Source of the DNA: Deltaproteobacteria bacterium
GTDB taxonomy: Bacteria; Desulfobacterota; Desulfobacteria; Desulfobacterales; C00003060
Direction of reading: 5' to 3'
Length of the DNA: 21,808 nucleotides
NCBI GenBank assembly: GCA_019309245.1
Contig: JAFDGP010000013.1
Span: forward strand, 1-21,808
Positions 1 through 7,853 of this stretch are shown one piece after another. How positions within the stretch are numbered: the stretch's first letter is position 1; every line of letters starts with the position of its first letter. The position numbers and the translations under genes are program-made. The notes beneath the pieces were generated by a model. It was given only the letters and a program-made list of their open reading frames with translations. It searched no databases and was not told the DNA's origin.

Positions 1-1
1 T

Positions 2-1387
2 TATGCTGCGACAATGCTGGTAAACGAGGGCTTTGAGGTGGTTTGGGATGACGCCATAGCGGAAAATCTCTCCCCGGAAGACTGGCTGAGGCGGGTTCGT
101 GATGAGCACCCCGATCTCATGGTTATTGAGTCAAAGACGCCGGTGGTCAAGCGACACTGGAAGATTATCGACACAGTCAAAAAGGCAGTCCCCGACATCT
201 TGGGAGTTATGGTTGGAGATCATGTCACTGCCCTTCCTCAGGAGTCCATGAAAAATTCACAAACGGATTTTGTGTTGACAGGCGGCGATTATGATTTCCT
301 CCTTCTGAATCTGTGCCGCAACCTTAGAAACTACAGGACAAATAACGGAATTTCAGCCGAAGTAGAAAAGCAACTGGAACCCGGCATCTGGTATCGTAAA
401 AACGGTCGGATTTGTAACACCGGGCGTTTTGTCCTGAATCACGATCTTTGCTCTCTGCCGATGATCGATCGCAATCTGAGCAAATGGCAACTGTACGCTT
501 ACAAGAACGGGAACTTTAAATATACCCCTGGGGCCTATGTTATGGCTGGCCGGGATTGCTGGTGGGGACGATGTACATTTTGTTCCTGGACCACCCTTTA
601 TCCCGCCGGTAGTTTTCGAACTGTCCCGGTAAAAAGGCATCTGGACGAGGTTGGATCCCTGATAGAAAAATACGGTATTCGGGAGATCTTTGATGACAGC
701 GGCTGTTTTCCAAAACGGAAATGGCTGGAAGAATTTTGTCGCGGAATGATCTCCCGTGGTTACAACAAGCGGGTGACGTTGGGCTGCAATACAAGAATCG
801 GTGCGCAGACGAAAACCGAATTCCAACTCATGAAGAAGGCCAATTTTCGTTTTGTCTTGATAGGCTTGGAGTCAGTGAGCCAGAACACGCTGAGGCGCCT
901 TCGGAAGGGAATAAGGGTCGAGGATATAGAAAACGCTTGTCGTACAGCAAAAAACGCTGGACTCGAACCGCATTTGACGATCATGGTCGGCTACCCGTGG
1001 GAAACACTGAAAGACGCGGAGACGACCATTGAGTTTGCCAGAAGGATGTTTCGAAAGGGCATAATCGACAGTTTGCAGGCAACCATCGTTACGCCTTATC
1101 CAGGAACAGCGCTGTTTTCACGTGCGGTTGCAGAAGGATGGCTGACAACACAAGACTGGGATGACTATGACATGAAACATGTGGTGTGGAAGTCAGCTAT
1201 GACGGAGTCAAAAGTTATGGAGCTCACCAGGACGATCTACAGATCCGCTATCACACCGAGATTTGTACTGCATAAACTGTGTTCGGTCAGGTCGTTGGAT
1301 GATGTGAAGTTTTATTGGAAGGCGGGAAAAAAGCTGGCCGGACACCTTGCGGACTTCAATGCACAGAGGACATCCCAAAATACATGA
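2..1387 (+). CDS. B12-binding-type radical SAM protein, 5' end outside window
   Basis: The frame is open to the left edge, so this gene is truncated at its 5' end. 461 codons are visible, and the first Met codon (position 14) falls inside a domain. The first ~100 residues look like the second half of a cobalamin-binding-type Rossmann domain (the part following 'LAxxLxxxGxxV', ending in GGDYDFLLLNL); the usual N-terminal start of that domain is missing. A radical SAM domain follows, with a [4Fe-4S] cysteine cluster CWWGRCTFC (Cys codons at 557, 572 and 581). This CX4CX2C spacing is seen in some members of the COG1032 group. Downstream come the 'FVLIGLESVSQNTLRRLRKG' and 'IMVGYPWET' segments typical of this family. 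Members perform SAM-radical methylation or rearrangement on varied substrates. The substrate is unknown here; a sugar or lipid precursor is suggested only by the neighbouring glycosyltransferases. Its stop overlaps the next start as ATGA, which implies translational coupling. Confidence 0.88.
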   Translation, partial: YAATMLVNEGFEVVWDDAIAENLSPEDWLRRVRDEHPDLMVIESKTPVVKRHWKIIDTVKKAVPDILGVMVGDHVTALPQESMKNSQTDFVLTGGDYDFLLLNLCRNLRNYRTNNGISAEVEKQLEPGIWYRKNGRICNTGRFVLNHDLCSLPMIDRNLSKWQLYAYKNGNFKYTPGAYVMAGRDCWWGRCTFCSWTTLYPAGSFRTVPVKRHLDEVGSLIEKYGIREIFDDSGCFPKRKWLEEFCRGMISRGYNKRVTLGCNTRIGAQTKTEFQLMKKANFRFVLIGLESVSQNTLRRLRKGIRVEDIENACRTAKNAGLEPHLTIMVGYPWETLKDAETTIEFARRMFRKGIIDSLQATIVTPYPGTALFSRAVAEGWLTTQDWDDYDMKHVVWKSAMTESKVMELTRTIYRSAITPRFVLHKLCSVRSLDDVKFYWKAGKKLAGHLADFNAQRTSQNT

Positions 1388-2427
1388 CTGGAAAACGGTA
1401 TCCATCCTTATCCATCATCATTCCTACACTCAATTCAGAACGGGTGTTTCAACGGTGTTTGGAATCAATATTCGAACAGGACTATCCAGAACATTTGGTA
1501 GAGATCCTTGTTGTCGATGGTGGATCAGAAGATGCAACGCTTGAAACAGCGAAGGAATTCCAGGCCAGGAGGCAATATACAATTCGGGTGATATCAAATC
1601 CCTTGAAAACCGGAGAGGCTGGAAAGGCGGTAGGCGTAAGACATGCGAAAAATGACATCCTTGCATTTATTGACTCAGACAATATCCTGCCACATGAGTC
1701 GTGGCTCCAGGAAATGGTCGCGCCGTTTGAAGATCAAAATATCGTCGCATCAGAACCGCTTTTTTATACGTACCGAAGGCGAGATGGTTACATCAATCGA
1801 TACTGTGCCCTGATCGGAATGAATGACCCAGTGTGCCTGTTTATGGGAAATTATGATCGGCTGTGTTCTATAACCGAACGTTGGACAGGTCTGCAAGTGT
1901 TGGCGCGAGAAAGGGGCCGGTATTTGTTAGTACGGCTTGAGGGCAGGACGCTTCCCACCATCGGTGCAAATGGGTTTTTGATAAGACGAAACATTCTGAC
2001 GGATATGGCGTTCGGGGAGTTCCTCTTCGACGTTGATGTGTTGCCCTGGATTTTGGAAAAGGAGAAGAGCATTCAGGTTGCTAAGGTCAAGACGGGGATC
2101 ATCCACCTGTTTTGCGAAAATCTCACGGGATTCGCAAAGAAACAAAAGAGGCGGATACTGGACTACTACCGGCTTAACGTTTTTTGCAATCGAAAGGTCG
2201 CCTGGCCGTTGAGAAAAAAAATCGGCCTGGGGATTTTCGTCTTATCCTGCGTATATATATTACCCCTGCTTTGGCAAAGCCTGATAGGTTTTTGCAGAAA
2301 AAAGGACACTAGCTGGTTTTTCCATCCGGTCGCATGCTGGACAACCCTTGGGGTATACGGTTTTGCCTTTATGGCAGAATGCTTTGGGACCCGCCGGGAA
2401 CAGCCTCGGGTCAACTGGACCCAGTAG
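1384..2427 (+). CDS. Family 2 glycosyltransferase with C-terminal membrane segments
   Basis: 347 residues starting at the ATG that overlaps the upstream stop (ATGA). The N-terminus is a textbook GT-A fold: 'SLSIIIPTLNSE' nucleotide-binding strand, 'VEILVVDGGSEDAT', then 'AFIDSDNILP' with the metal-binding DxD-like D97-S98-D99. Two hydrophobic segments near the C-terminus (about residues 280-303 and 315-335) should anchor it in the inner membrane, as is common for transferases acting on lipid-linked sugars. It probably adds one sugar from an NDP-sugar to a growing glycan on the cytoplasmic side. Donor and acceptor cannot be deduced. An upstream in-frame ATG at 1315 would need a 73-bp overlap with the radical SAM gene and is less likely than the coupled start. 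Confidence 0.9.
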   Translation: MTGKRYPSLSIIIPTLNSERVFQRCLESIFEQDYPEHLVEILVVDGGSEDATLETAKEFQARRQYTIRVISNPLKTGEAGKAVGVRHAKNDILAFIDSDNILPHESWLQEMVAPFEDQNIVASEPLFYTYRRRDGYINRYCALIGMNDPVCLFMGNYDRLCSITERWTGLQVLARERGRYLLVRLEGRTLPTIGANGFLIRRNILTDMAFGEFLFDVDVLPWILEKEKSIQVAKVKTGIIHLFCENLTGFAKKQKRRILDYYRLNVFCNRKVAWPLRKKIGLGIFVLSCVYILPLLWQSLIGFCRKKDTSWFFHPVACWTTLGVYGFAFMAECFGTRREQPRVNWTQ

Positions 2428-3695
2428 AGATTTTTTGTTTGTTGGAGAAAAAAAAGCACAAAGTCGCTCAGCCCCGTGAAACAAAAGAATTTGGAGTCCT
2501 TGTAATATGCCCTTTCTTTTCGCCCAATGTTGGTGGGGTGGAGACACGGTTTGACAATATTGTCCATTATCTCGATAGAAAGGGCATTACAACATGGGTT
2601 CAAACCTATCAGCCCATAACCAGTGCGGGTGTTTTGGGAAAAGCCTATGAACGCAGGGGAAGAAATGTGGAGATTTGGCGAACCAGGTGGATTGGTGGTG
2701 ATCTTTTCCACCGTTTGTTGAAATATCCCGTCCTGGATGCACTTTATTTGTGTCCATTGCTGTTTCTGAAATGCTTCTGGTTTTTGTTCAAGAATCATAG
2801 CAGGGTAAAAGTGATTCATGCTGCGGGGTTCAATGCAGCATTGATAGCCAGGCTTCTCTACTATGTATTTCGCATTCCTTATGTTGTTACAATCCATGCC
2901 TTGTATAGCCTCGAACCACAATCAAAGACTTCCTTGTCTGCAAAGTGGATTTTAAAAAGGGCGAGGAAGATCCTGGCGTTATCTCACACCTCAAGAAGAG
3001 ACATCCTAAACTGCGGGGTCAGTGCGCAGATTGTGGGGATCCACACCAATTGGATCGACGTGGATCATTTCAGGCCGTTGAACAAGGAGATCTCGAAAAA
3101 GGCATTGGGATTGGAGGGCAAATTTGTCGTTGTGATGGTGGGGCGCTTGAAAAGAATAAAGGGTGTTTCCATTGTGATTGAATTGGCAAGGCGGCTGGAG
3201 AAACATGGAATCGTAATGCTGGTAGCCGGCGATGGTGACATGCGGGAAGAGGTCTTAACAGCAGCACAAGAAATGGCAAACCTGGTCTATGTGGGAAGGG
3301 TGCGGAATACCGAACTTCCAGAAATATACAGTGCGGGAGACGTGTCGTTGGTACCATCCGTTTATCCAGAAGGTTTTGCCCGTGTGGTCCTGGAATCTCT
3401 TGGTTGTGGTCTACCTGTCGTGGCTAGCAATGTTGGGTGCATTCCCGAGCAAGTTGACGAAGGGTGTGGGATTTTGGTGGAACCAAAGGTGGGAAATTTT
3501 GAAGAGGCGATTCTGACACTATATAACGCTCCGGATCGCCTCAAGAAGATGTCGGCCTATGCGAGGAGGTTTTGCTGCAGGCGGTATTCTGCGAAGAACA
3601 TGCATTCGATCCTCGAGGCTTACGGCTTTATCCCAGAAGGTAGTAAACCTGGTAGCACACAAGGTGGGCTTAGGCTGGAGGCCCTGCTGGATTAG
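2379..3695 (+). CDS. Family 4 glycosyltransferase (GT-B fold)
   Basis: GT4 retaining glycosyltransferase. The recognisable fold starts at 'FGVLVICPFFSPNVGGVETR', the usual N-terminal glycine-rich acceptor-side motif. It continues through 'VVVMVGRLKRIKG' (start of the donor domain), 'LVAGDGDM', and the catalytic E-x7-E motif 'EGFARVVLE' (E331 and E339 counted from 2379), followed by 'GCGLPVVASNVGCIPE'. Length (about 420-439 aa) is normal. The start is uncertain. The ATG at 2379 overlaps the GT2 gene by 49 bp and gives about 35 residues of unconserved leader. TTG codons at 2439 or 2442 would remove the overlap and place the GT4 core about 20 residues in. Neither has a strong ribosome binding site. 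It likely acts with the preceding GT2 on the same oligosaccharide. Confidence 0.9.
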   Translation: MLWDPPGTASGQLDPVEIFCLLEKKKHKVAQPRETKEFGVLVICPFFSPNVGGVETRFDNIVHYLDRKGITTWVQTYQPITSAGVLGKAYERRGRNVEIWRTRWIGGDLFHRLLKYPVLDALYLCPLLFLKCFWFLFKNHSRVKVIHAAGFNAALIARLLYYVFRIPYVVTIHALYSLEPQSKTSLSAKWILKRARKILALSHTSRRDILNCGVSAQIVGIHTNWIDVDHFRPLNKEISKKALGLEGKFVVVMVGRLKRIKGVSIVIELARRLEKHGIVMLVAGDGDMREEVLTAAQEMANLVYVGRVRNTELPEIYSAGDVSLVPSVYPEGFARVVLESLGCGLPVVASNVGCIPEQVDEGCGILVEPKVGNFEEAILTLYNAPDRLKKMSAYARRFCCRRYSAKNMHSILEAYGFIPEGSKPGSTQGGLRLEALLD

Positions 3696-3722
3696 TTCCG
3701 GGCGTTTTTTGAAAAAGGAAAC

Positions 3723-4892
3723 ATGAATATTAAAGTTCAAAACAGGACCATATCTACTGAGGCGGCGCTGAATGTTCTGAGAAAATCGTATAGGGGTATT
3801 CTCGGTATTTCGATGGGAATGGCGCGCCGTCGTCTTTCTCGAAACGATCGAAGGAAAAATGGTGTTGCACTGAGGCCTGTTGTTGCCAATGTGGAAATAA
3901 CGCGACGCTGTAACCTGCACTGCAGTATGTGCTGGTTGTGGGGAAAAAATGGGGTAGGGGCACAGGGGCCTGGCGAACTCAGTCCAGAGGAGTGGGTCAA
4001 GGTCATAGACAATGTGTCGGACTTTGTCTCCATGGTTTATTTCACAGGCGGAGAGCCTCTAACAAAATACGAACTGCTTATCAAACTGATCCGGCGAATT
4101 AAGATGAAGCGGCGTCTGTGCAGTATCACGACCAATGGCACCCTGATTGATCGGGTTGTGGCGAAAGACCTGGTCAATTCTGGATTGGATATTTTGACTA
4201 TCAGCATAGATGGGGATGAAGAAGGGCATGACTCGATACGTGGAAGGGGCGCATTTCAAAAAACTATCTCTGGAATAAGGCAGATGGTGGCGGCTAAGAG
4301 AGAAATTGGGAGTTCCATGCCGTTTATCAAGACCAGCACAACGATAAACGACATATGTGCTTCGTCTTTGGAATCCCTGGCCTATCAGCTGAGAAATCTA
4401 GATGTTGATATGTGTCAGTTGCAATACCCTTGGTTTCTTCCAAGTCGTCTTGTTTTGAGCCATAAGAAGAAAATGAAACAAATCTTTGGCATAGAATGCC
4501 AAGGTATTTCTGGATACGCTGCTGATGACATGGATCGGATTTCGCCGGACAAGATTCAAAGCGTTATCAACGTCTTTTATAAAATAATGAATGGTCGGTT
4601 TTCAGTGTTTCCAGATATACGAGAGCTGGCGGACATCAAAAAGTATTTCACCGACCTGCATTTTAATTTTCGTAAAGACTGTAGAACACCTTGGACAAAT
4701 ATAACCGTCAAGGCTGACGGCCGGGTAAACCTGTGTCCGGACTACTATATTCCGGAATATGTCATTGGATATGCGCAAGAGACTAGAGTTGAGGACCTTT
4801 GGAATAACAAGAAGGCCCGGGCTTTCAGGATGGAATTACGAAAATATGGATCATTTCCAGGGTGCGCCAGGTGTTGCGGGTTGTTTTCATAG
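3723..4892 (+). CDS. Radical SAM protein with SPASM-type C-terminus (first of pair)
   Basis: 389 residues; ATG with an adjacent AAAAGGA ribosome binding site (3713-3719). The radical SAM cluster is 'CNLHCSMC' (C63, C67, C70; CX3CX2C), followed by the SAM-binding 'FTGGEPLT' (GGEP at 109-112) and 'SITTNGTL'. The C-terminus has a SPASM-like set of cysteines: C320 ('CRTPW'), C338 ('NLCPDYY' after 'KADGRV'), then C381, C384 and C385. Such domains bind one or two auxiliary [4Fe-4S] clusters. Family members oxidise or cross-link peptides, dehydrogenate or epimerise sugars, or mature proteins. No precursor peptide is visible nearby, so a carbohydrate or lipid intermediate is the more plausible substrate, but that is inference from context. 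The ~55 residues before the cluster are basic and unassigned. Confidence 0.9.
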   Translation: MNIKVQNRTISTEAALNVLRKSYRGILGISMGMARRRLSRNDRRKNGVALRPVVANVEITRRCNLHCSMCWLWGKNGVGAQGPGELSPEEWVKVIDNVSDFVSMVYFTGGEPLTKYELLIKLIRRIKMKRRLCSITTNGTLIDRVVAKDLVNSGLDILTISIDGDEEGHDSIRGRGAFQKTISGIRQMVAAKREIGSSMPFIKTSTTINDICASSLESLAYQLRNLDVDMCQLQYPWFLPSRLVLSHKKKMKQIFGIECQGISGYAADDMDRISPDKIQSVINVFYKIMNGRFSVFPDIRELADIKKYFTDLHFNFRKDCRTPWTNITVKADGRVNLCPDYYIPEYVIGYAQETRVEDLWNNKKARAFRMELRKYGSFPGCARCCGLFS

Positions 4893-4943
4893 CTATATTT
4901 CCCCCCAAAAGCCCTCTTTGTTAAAAACAGGGTCTCGTCAAGC

Positions 4944-5972
4944 ATGTTTGGTAATCTGTTCTCAGCACTCTTTTCGCTAAAAAAAGTTGGCATAGTGGAC
5001 GCGATAGTGCGCTATCCGGCGATCAAGATACCGCTGTATCGATTGTTCCGAAGCCAAAGGTTTGCCCAAAGCGCTGTCGCGCAAGGTCTATTTCAGCACG
5101 CCAAAGAACGAATAGCGCATTGGGAAAACAAACCTCCGAAGATCCTGATTGAACCAAGCTCGCAATGTAACGGCAGCTGTACCACATGCCCGCGGGTATA
5201 TCTGACACGAGAAAAAGGGATCATGGACACCCCCCTTTATGAAAAGATTGTAAATCAAGTTGCGCAGGTGGGAATACGGACAATTACGTTGACCGGTTTT
5301 GGAGAACCCTTGTTGGACCCTGATTTCTTAAAAAAAATCAGGATCGCTGAACGGCTTGGCATCGATATCTTTTTCTTTACCAACGCGATTTTACTGACTG
5401 AATCCTTGTCAGAGGCGCTGCTGGCAAGCCAGAATCTTGTCCAGATCAACCTTTCAGTCGGCGGAAGTAACTTCAAGGAATACTGTTTGGAGAGAAGGTA
5501 TGCTAGCGAAAACGTCAATGCCAGGGCTAGAGAAAATATCAAGCGATTGTGTGCACTGAAAAAGGAGAAAAAAAGTCGAACTAAGATCAACATACAGCCC
5601 GTATATCCGCCAGAAAGTATAGCTGACAGCTTAAGAATCAGGCGGTACTGGATGGAAATGAAGCCTGATAGTGTTGACGGAAATATAAGGCACTCGTTTG
5701 CAAATAATCAGATGGGGGTGACTCCGGGATATTACGCCTATGTTCCTTGTAAGCAGTTGTGGGATGCTATGTTGATTTTGTGGGATGGAAGAGTTGCCAT
5801 GTGCTGTGAGGACGTCAATGGCCGGCACATTATCGGCGATTTAGGAAAGCAAACTCTTAAGGAAGTTATTTCGGGTGCCCGGCTACGGAAGTTGAGACGA
5901 CTGCACCTGGAAGGACAAAGAAACCAGATAAGCACCTGCAGACAGTGTGATGTTTTCAGCTTCTGGTATTAA
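4944..5972 (+). CDS. Radical SAM protein with SPASM-type C-terminus (second of pair)
   Basis: 342 residues. The core starts after a basic ~65-residue N-terminal region that contains no clear membrane segment. The radical SAM cluster is 'CNGSCTTC' (C75, C79, C82), then 'TLTGFGEPLLDPDF' (the GGEP-equivalent, here GFGEP) and 'FFTNAILLT'. The C-terminus carries C269 ('PCKQLW'), 'DGRVAMCCED' (C287, C288) and 'STCRQCD' (C332, C335), a SPASM-like auxiliary cluster set. It differs clearly from the preceding gene, so this is a pair of distinct enzymes rather than a recent duplication. It lies 51 bp downstream of the first SPASM protein with only a weak ribosome binding site (CAGGG). Reaction and substrate are unknown; colocation with glycosyltransferases suggests modification of a glycan precursor. 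Confidence 0.88.
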   Translation: MFGNLFSALFSLKKVGIVDAIVRYPAIKIPLYRLFRSQRFAQSAVAQGLFQHAKERIAHWENKPPKILIEPSSQCNGSCTTCPRVYLTREKGIMDTPLYEKIVNQVAQVGIRTITLTGFGEPLLDPDFLKKIRIAERLGIDIFFFTNAILLTESLSEALLASQNLVQINLSVGGSNFKEYCLERRYASENVNARARENIKRLCALKKEKKSRTKINIQPVYPPESIADSLRIRRYWMEMKPDSVDGNIRHSFANNQMGVTPGYYAYVPCKQLWDAMLILWDGRVAMCCEDVNGRHIIGDLGKQTLKEVISGARLRKLRRLHLEGQRNQISTCRQCDVFSFWY

Positions 5973-6070
5973 CTAGTACTAAGTTGCAAAAGTCGCCGCC
6001 TGATTATTACAGGATAACTATTTGATATTATGTAATTTTATGTCATTGATTTTGCACAACTAAGTACTGG
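5973..6070. repeat. Imperfect inverted repeat, ~98 bp, between two operon segments
   Basis: The left arm (5973-5991) begins directly after the stop codon of the second SPASM gene. The right arm is 6050-6070. Read as reverse complements, the arms match at 17 of 19 positions with a 2-nt bulge, and both contain the palindrome AGTACT. The ~58-bp centre is very AT-rich. No flanking direct duplication is evident and there is no T-tract after the right arm, so neither a standard mobile element nor an intrinsic terminator is proven. It could be a MITE-like remnant, a regulator-binding pair or a transcript-end structure. The surrounding gap (5973-6092) is one of the larger gaps in the left half and may hold a promoter for the sulfotransferase gene, but no convincing -35/-10 pair is seen. 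Confidence 0.55.
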
Positions 6071-6092
6071 TGAAGATACTGCGTCTAGTTAG

Positions 6093-7073
6093 ATGGCGAC
6101 GAAAGAGGAAGTGACTAATAGGGTGCGGAATGGGGAAAAAAGCTCATTACGCGGGATTATTTTCATCGCTTCCGACGCGCGGTCAGGATCGACAATGCTG
6201 GATCTTTTGCTGAGCAGTCATACAGAAATCGAGTCCGTAGGAGAATTGAGACATCTCCAGGAATATTATACGAACAATGAGAGTTGTATGTGTGGACGTC
6301 CCATTACAGAATGCCACTTTTGGTCAAGTGTAGAAGGAGAAGTCAGTAGAGATAGCCAGTTCGTAAAACATAACGGTTTGAAAAGCCTGCAGACGAAAAT
6401 ACGGAAAGGCAAACACAGGATGCATCAATATCTGCCCTCCTTTATCGAAATATTTCTCATTTTCGCATCAAAAAAAATGGCGACTAAATGGGGAAAATAT
6501 TTTCCGGCTGTAAGGGACGCAATGGTCACGGCTGAGAATTGTATTCATATCTGCGAGGCGGTTTCAAGGGTGTCTGGCTGTCCCTATATTGTAGATTCAT
6601 CCAAGTGGGCTGAACAATTCAAAGCGGTTTATCTGTTAAGGCCGGATCTCATCAAGGTCATCTATTTGGTGCGAGACGGCCGTGGGGTGGCATGCTCACA
6701 ATTACGACGGTCTACGTTGGATATGAAGAAGGCGACACTTTTTTGGGTGCTGAATAACGTTAAGATAATGTTGATGAAGCTAACAGTACCAAATGAGAAG
6801 GTTTTGTTTGTCCGTTACGAAGATTTGTGTCGAAATAGGCGATTTGAGATTCCACGTATCTTGAGATTCATCGGCGTGATGGGTCAGGCTGACGACCTTC
6901 GGGTAAGGAAGGTTGGTGGACATAATGTAGGGGGAAGTCCACATCGATTCGATCGAAGACAGGAGGAGATCATTCTAGATGAGGGATGGAAAGAACGACT
7001 TTCGAAGGCTGACTTGGCTGTGTTTCAGAGATTCGGCGCCTCAGTAAATAGATGGCTCGGATATGTAGAATGA
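6093..7073 (+). CDS. Sulfotransferase (Sulfotransfer_3-like)
   Basis: 326 residues. The N-terminal 'IFIASDARSGSTMLD' (about residues 23-37) is the 5'-phosphosulfate loop that binds PAPS. 'CMCGRPITECHFW' shortly after is a cysteine pattern I associate with bacterial sulfotransferases of this subgroup. 'VIYLVRDGRGVACS' (R194-D195-G196-R197, S202) is the 3'-phosphate binding segment. It should move sulfate from PAPS to a hydroxyl of a sugar or small molecule, in the cytosol. The start is the ATG at 6093, which lacks a good ribosome binding site. In-frame GTG codons at 6111 and 6123 are alternatives, since the conserved part begins only at residue ~21. It is the first gene of the middle block, just after the inverted repeat. 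Confidence 0.88.
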   Translation: MATKEEVTNRVRNGEKSSLRGIIFIASDARSGSTMLDLLLSSHTEIESVGELRHLQEYYTNNESCMCGRPITECHFWSSVEGEVSRDSQFVKHNGLKSLQTKIRKGKHRMHQYLPSFIEIFLIFASKKMATKWGKYFPAVRDAMVTAENCIHICEAVSRVSGCPYIVDSSKWAEQFKAVYLLRPDLIKVIYLVRDGRGVACSQLRRSTLDMKKATLFWVLNNVKIMLMKLTVPNEKVLFVRYEDLCRNRRFEIPRILRFIGVMGQADDLRVRKVGGHNVGGSPHRFDRRQEEIILDEGWKERLSKADLAVFQRFGASVNRWLGYVE

Positions 7074-7092
7074 TAGCGAAGGAGTGACGGGA

Positions 7093-7821
7093 ATGATGGA
7101 TGCTGCAAAGTCCATAACGAGAGGTTTCAGGGAGCCAAAAAAAGCGGCAGTTTATGTTTGGTTGCTATGGAAATACAAGTTCCAAGGAATGCCGTACAGA
7201 GAGTTTTTTCGAGAAATGATGAAGTTGCGGACAGCAAAAGACCCGAGAAAGGCAATTGGTGGTATGTGGGAAAAGATCGGGGCGTTACAATTTGAATTCC
7301 TGGTGAAACAGGGATTAAGACCTGAGCATGAGCTGCTCGATCTTGGGTGCGGGAGTCTGCGGGGCGGGCTACACTTCATAAAGTATCTGGACAGGGGGAA
7401 TTACTGGGGGATCGACATTTCGGAGGATATCTTAAAAGCTGGGCGGAAAACTCTTGACGCAGAAGGTCTTGATTGGAAACGGCCGATACTGCGAGTGACA
7501 GATAACTTGGCATTTAAGGAAATATGTGGAAAAAGATTTGACTATTTGATGGCACACTCGGTTTTTACACACATGCCTTGTCGCGATGTGTCAGAAATAC
7601 TGTCAAACGCGCCCAGAGTCATGAGAGATAATGCGGTCTTCTATGCAACATACCTGGAAGGGAAAGACAGATGCCATACAAAGGAGAATTTGAACTTCTA
7701 TCATACATTTGAGTGTATAAGAGGGGCTGCGAAGTGTGCAGGCTTGACGGTGAAGCACACGCATTATGATCACCCCAGAGGACAACGGATGCTTGCGATG
7801 TATTTGACCCCTCCGGAATAA
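7093..7821 (+). CDS. Class I SAM-dependent methyltransferase
   Basis: 242 residues. The SAM-binding motif I is 'LLDLGCGSLRGG' (around residues 81-92), followed by 'YWGIDISEDIL' (motif post-I) and 'FDYLMAHSVFTHMP'. The GCGSLRGG/YxGIDIS pattern is one I associate with small methyltransferases in surface-glycan loci. The start is chosen at ATG 7093 because AAGGAG at 7079-7084 lies 8 nt upstream. A GTG at 7084 in the same frame would overlap that ribosome binding site and is rejected. The N-terminal ~75 residues are basic and helical, and may bind the acceptor or the membrane surface. It lies close behind the sulfotransferase (19 bp gap). The likely role is O-methylation of a sugar or of another glycan constituent; the acceptor is unknown. 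Confidence 0.87.
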   Translation: MMDAAKSITRGFREPKKAAVYVWLLWKYKFQGMPYREFFREMMKLRTAKDPRKAIGGMWEKIGALQFEFLVKQGLRPEHELLDLGCGSLRGGLHFIKYLDRGNYWGIDISEDILKAGRKTLDAEGLDWKRPILRVTDNLAFKEICGKRFDYLMAHSVFTHMPCRDVSEILSNAPRVMRDNAVFYATYLEGKDRCHTKENLNFYHTFECIRGAAKCAGLTVKHTHYDHPRGQRMLAMYLTPPE

Positions 7822-7853
7822 GGGAGAACCGGAAAGGACGAAAGGAGGTATGT

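Noticed and set aside
2166..2921. 251-codon open frame on the minus strand
   Set aside because: It lies antisense to the clearly homologous GT2 and GT4 genes and has no recognisable motif.
5992..6092. Promoter for the sulfotransferase gene
   Set aside because: TTGATA at 6022 has no acceptable -10 box at 16-18 bp spacing; the region is simply AT-rich.
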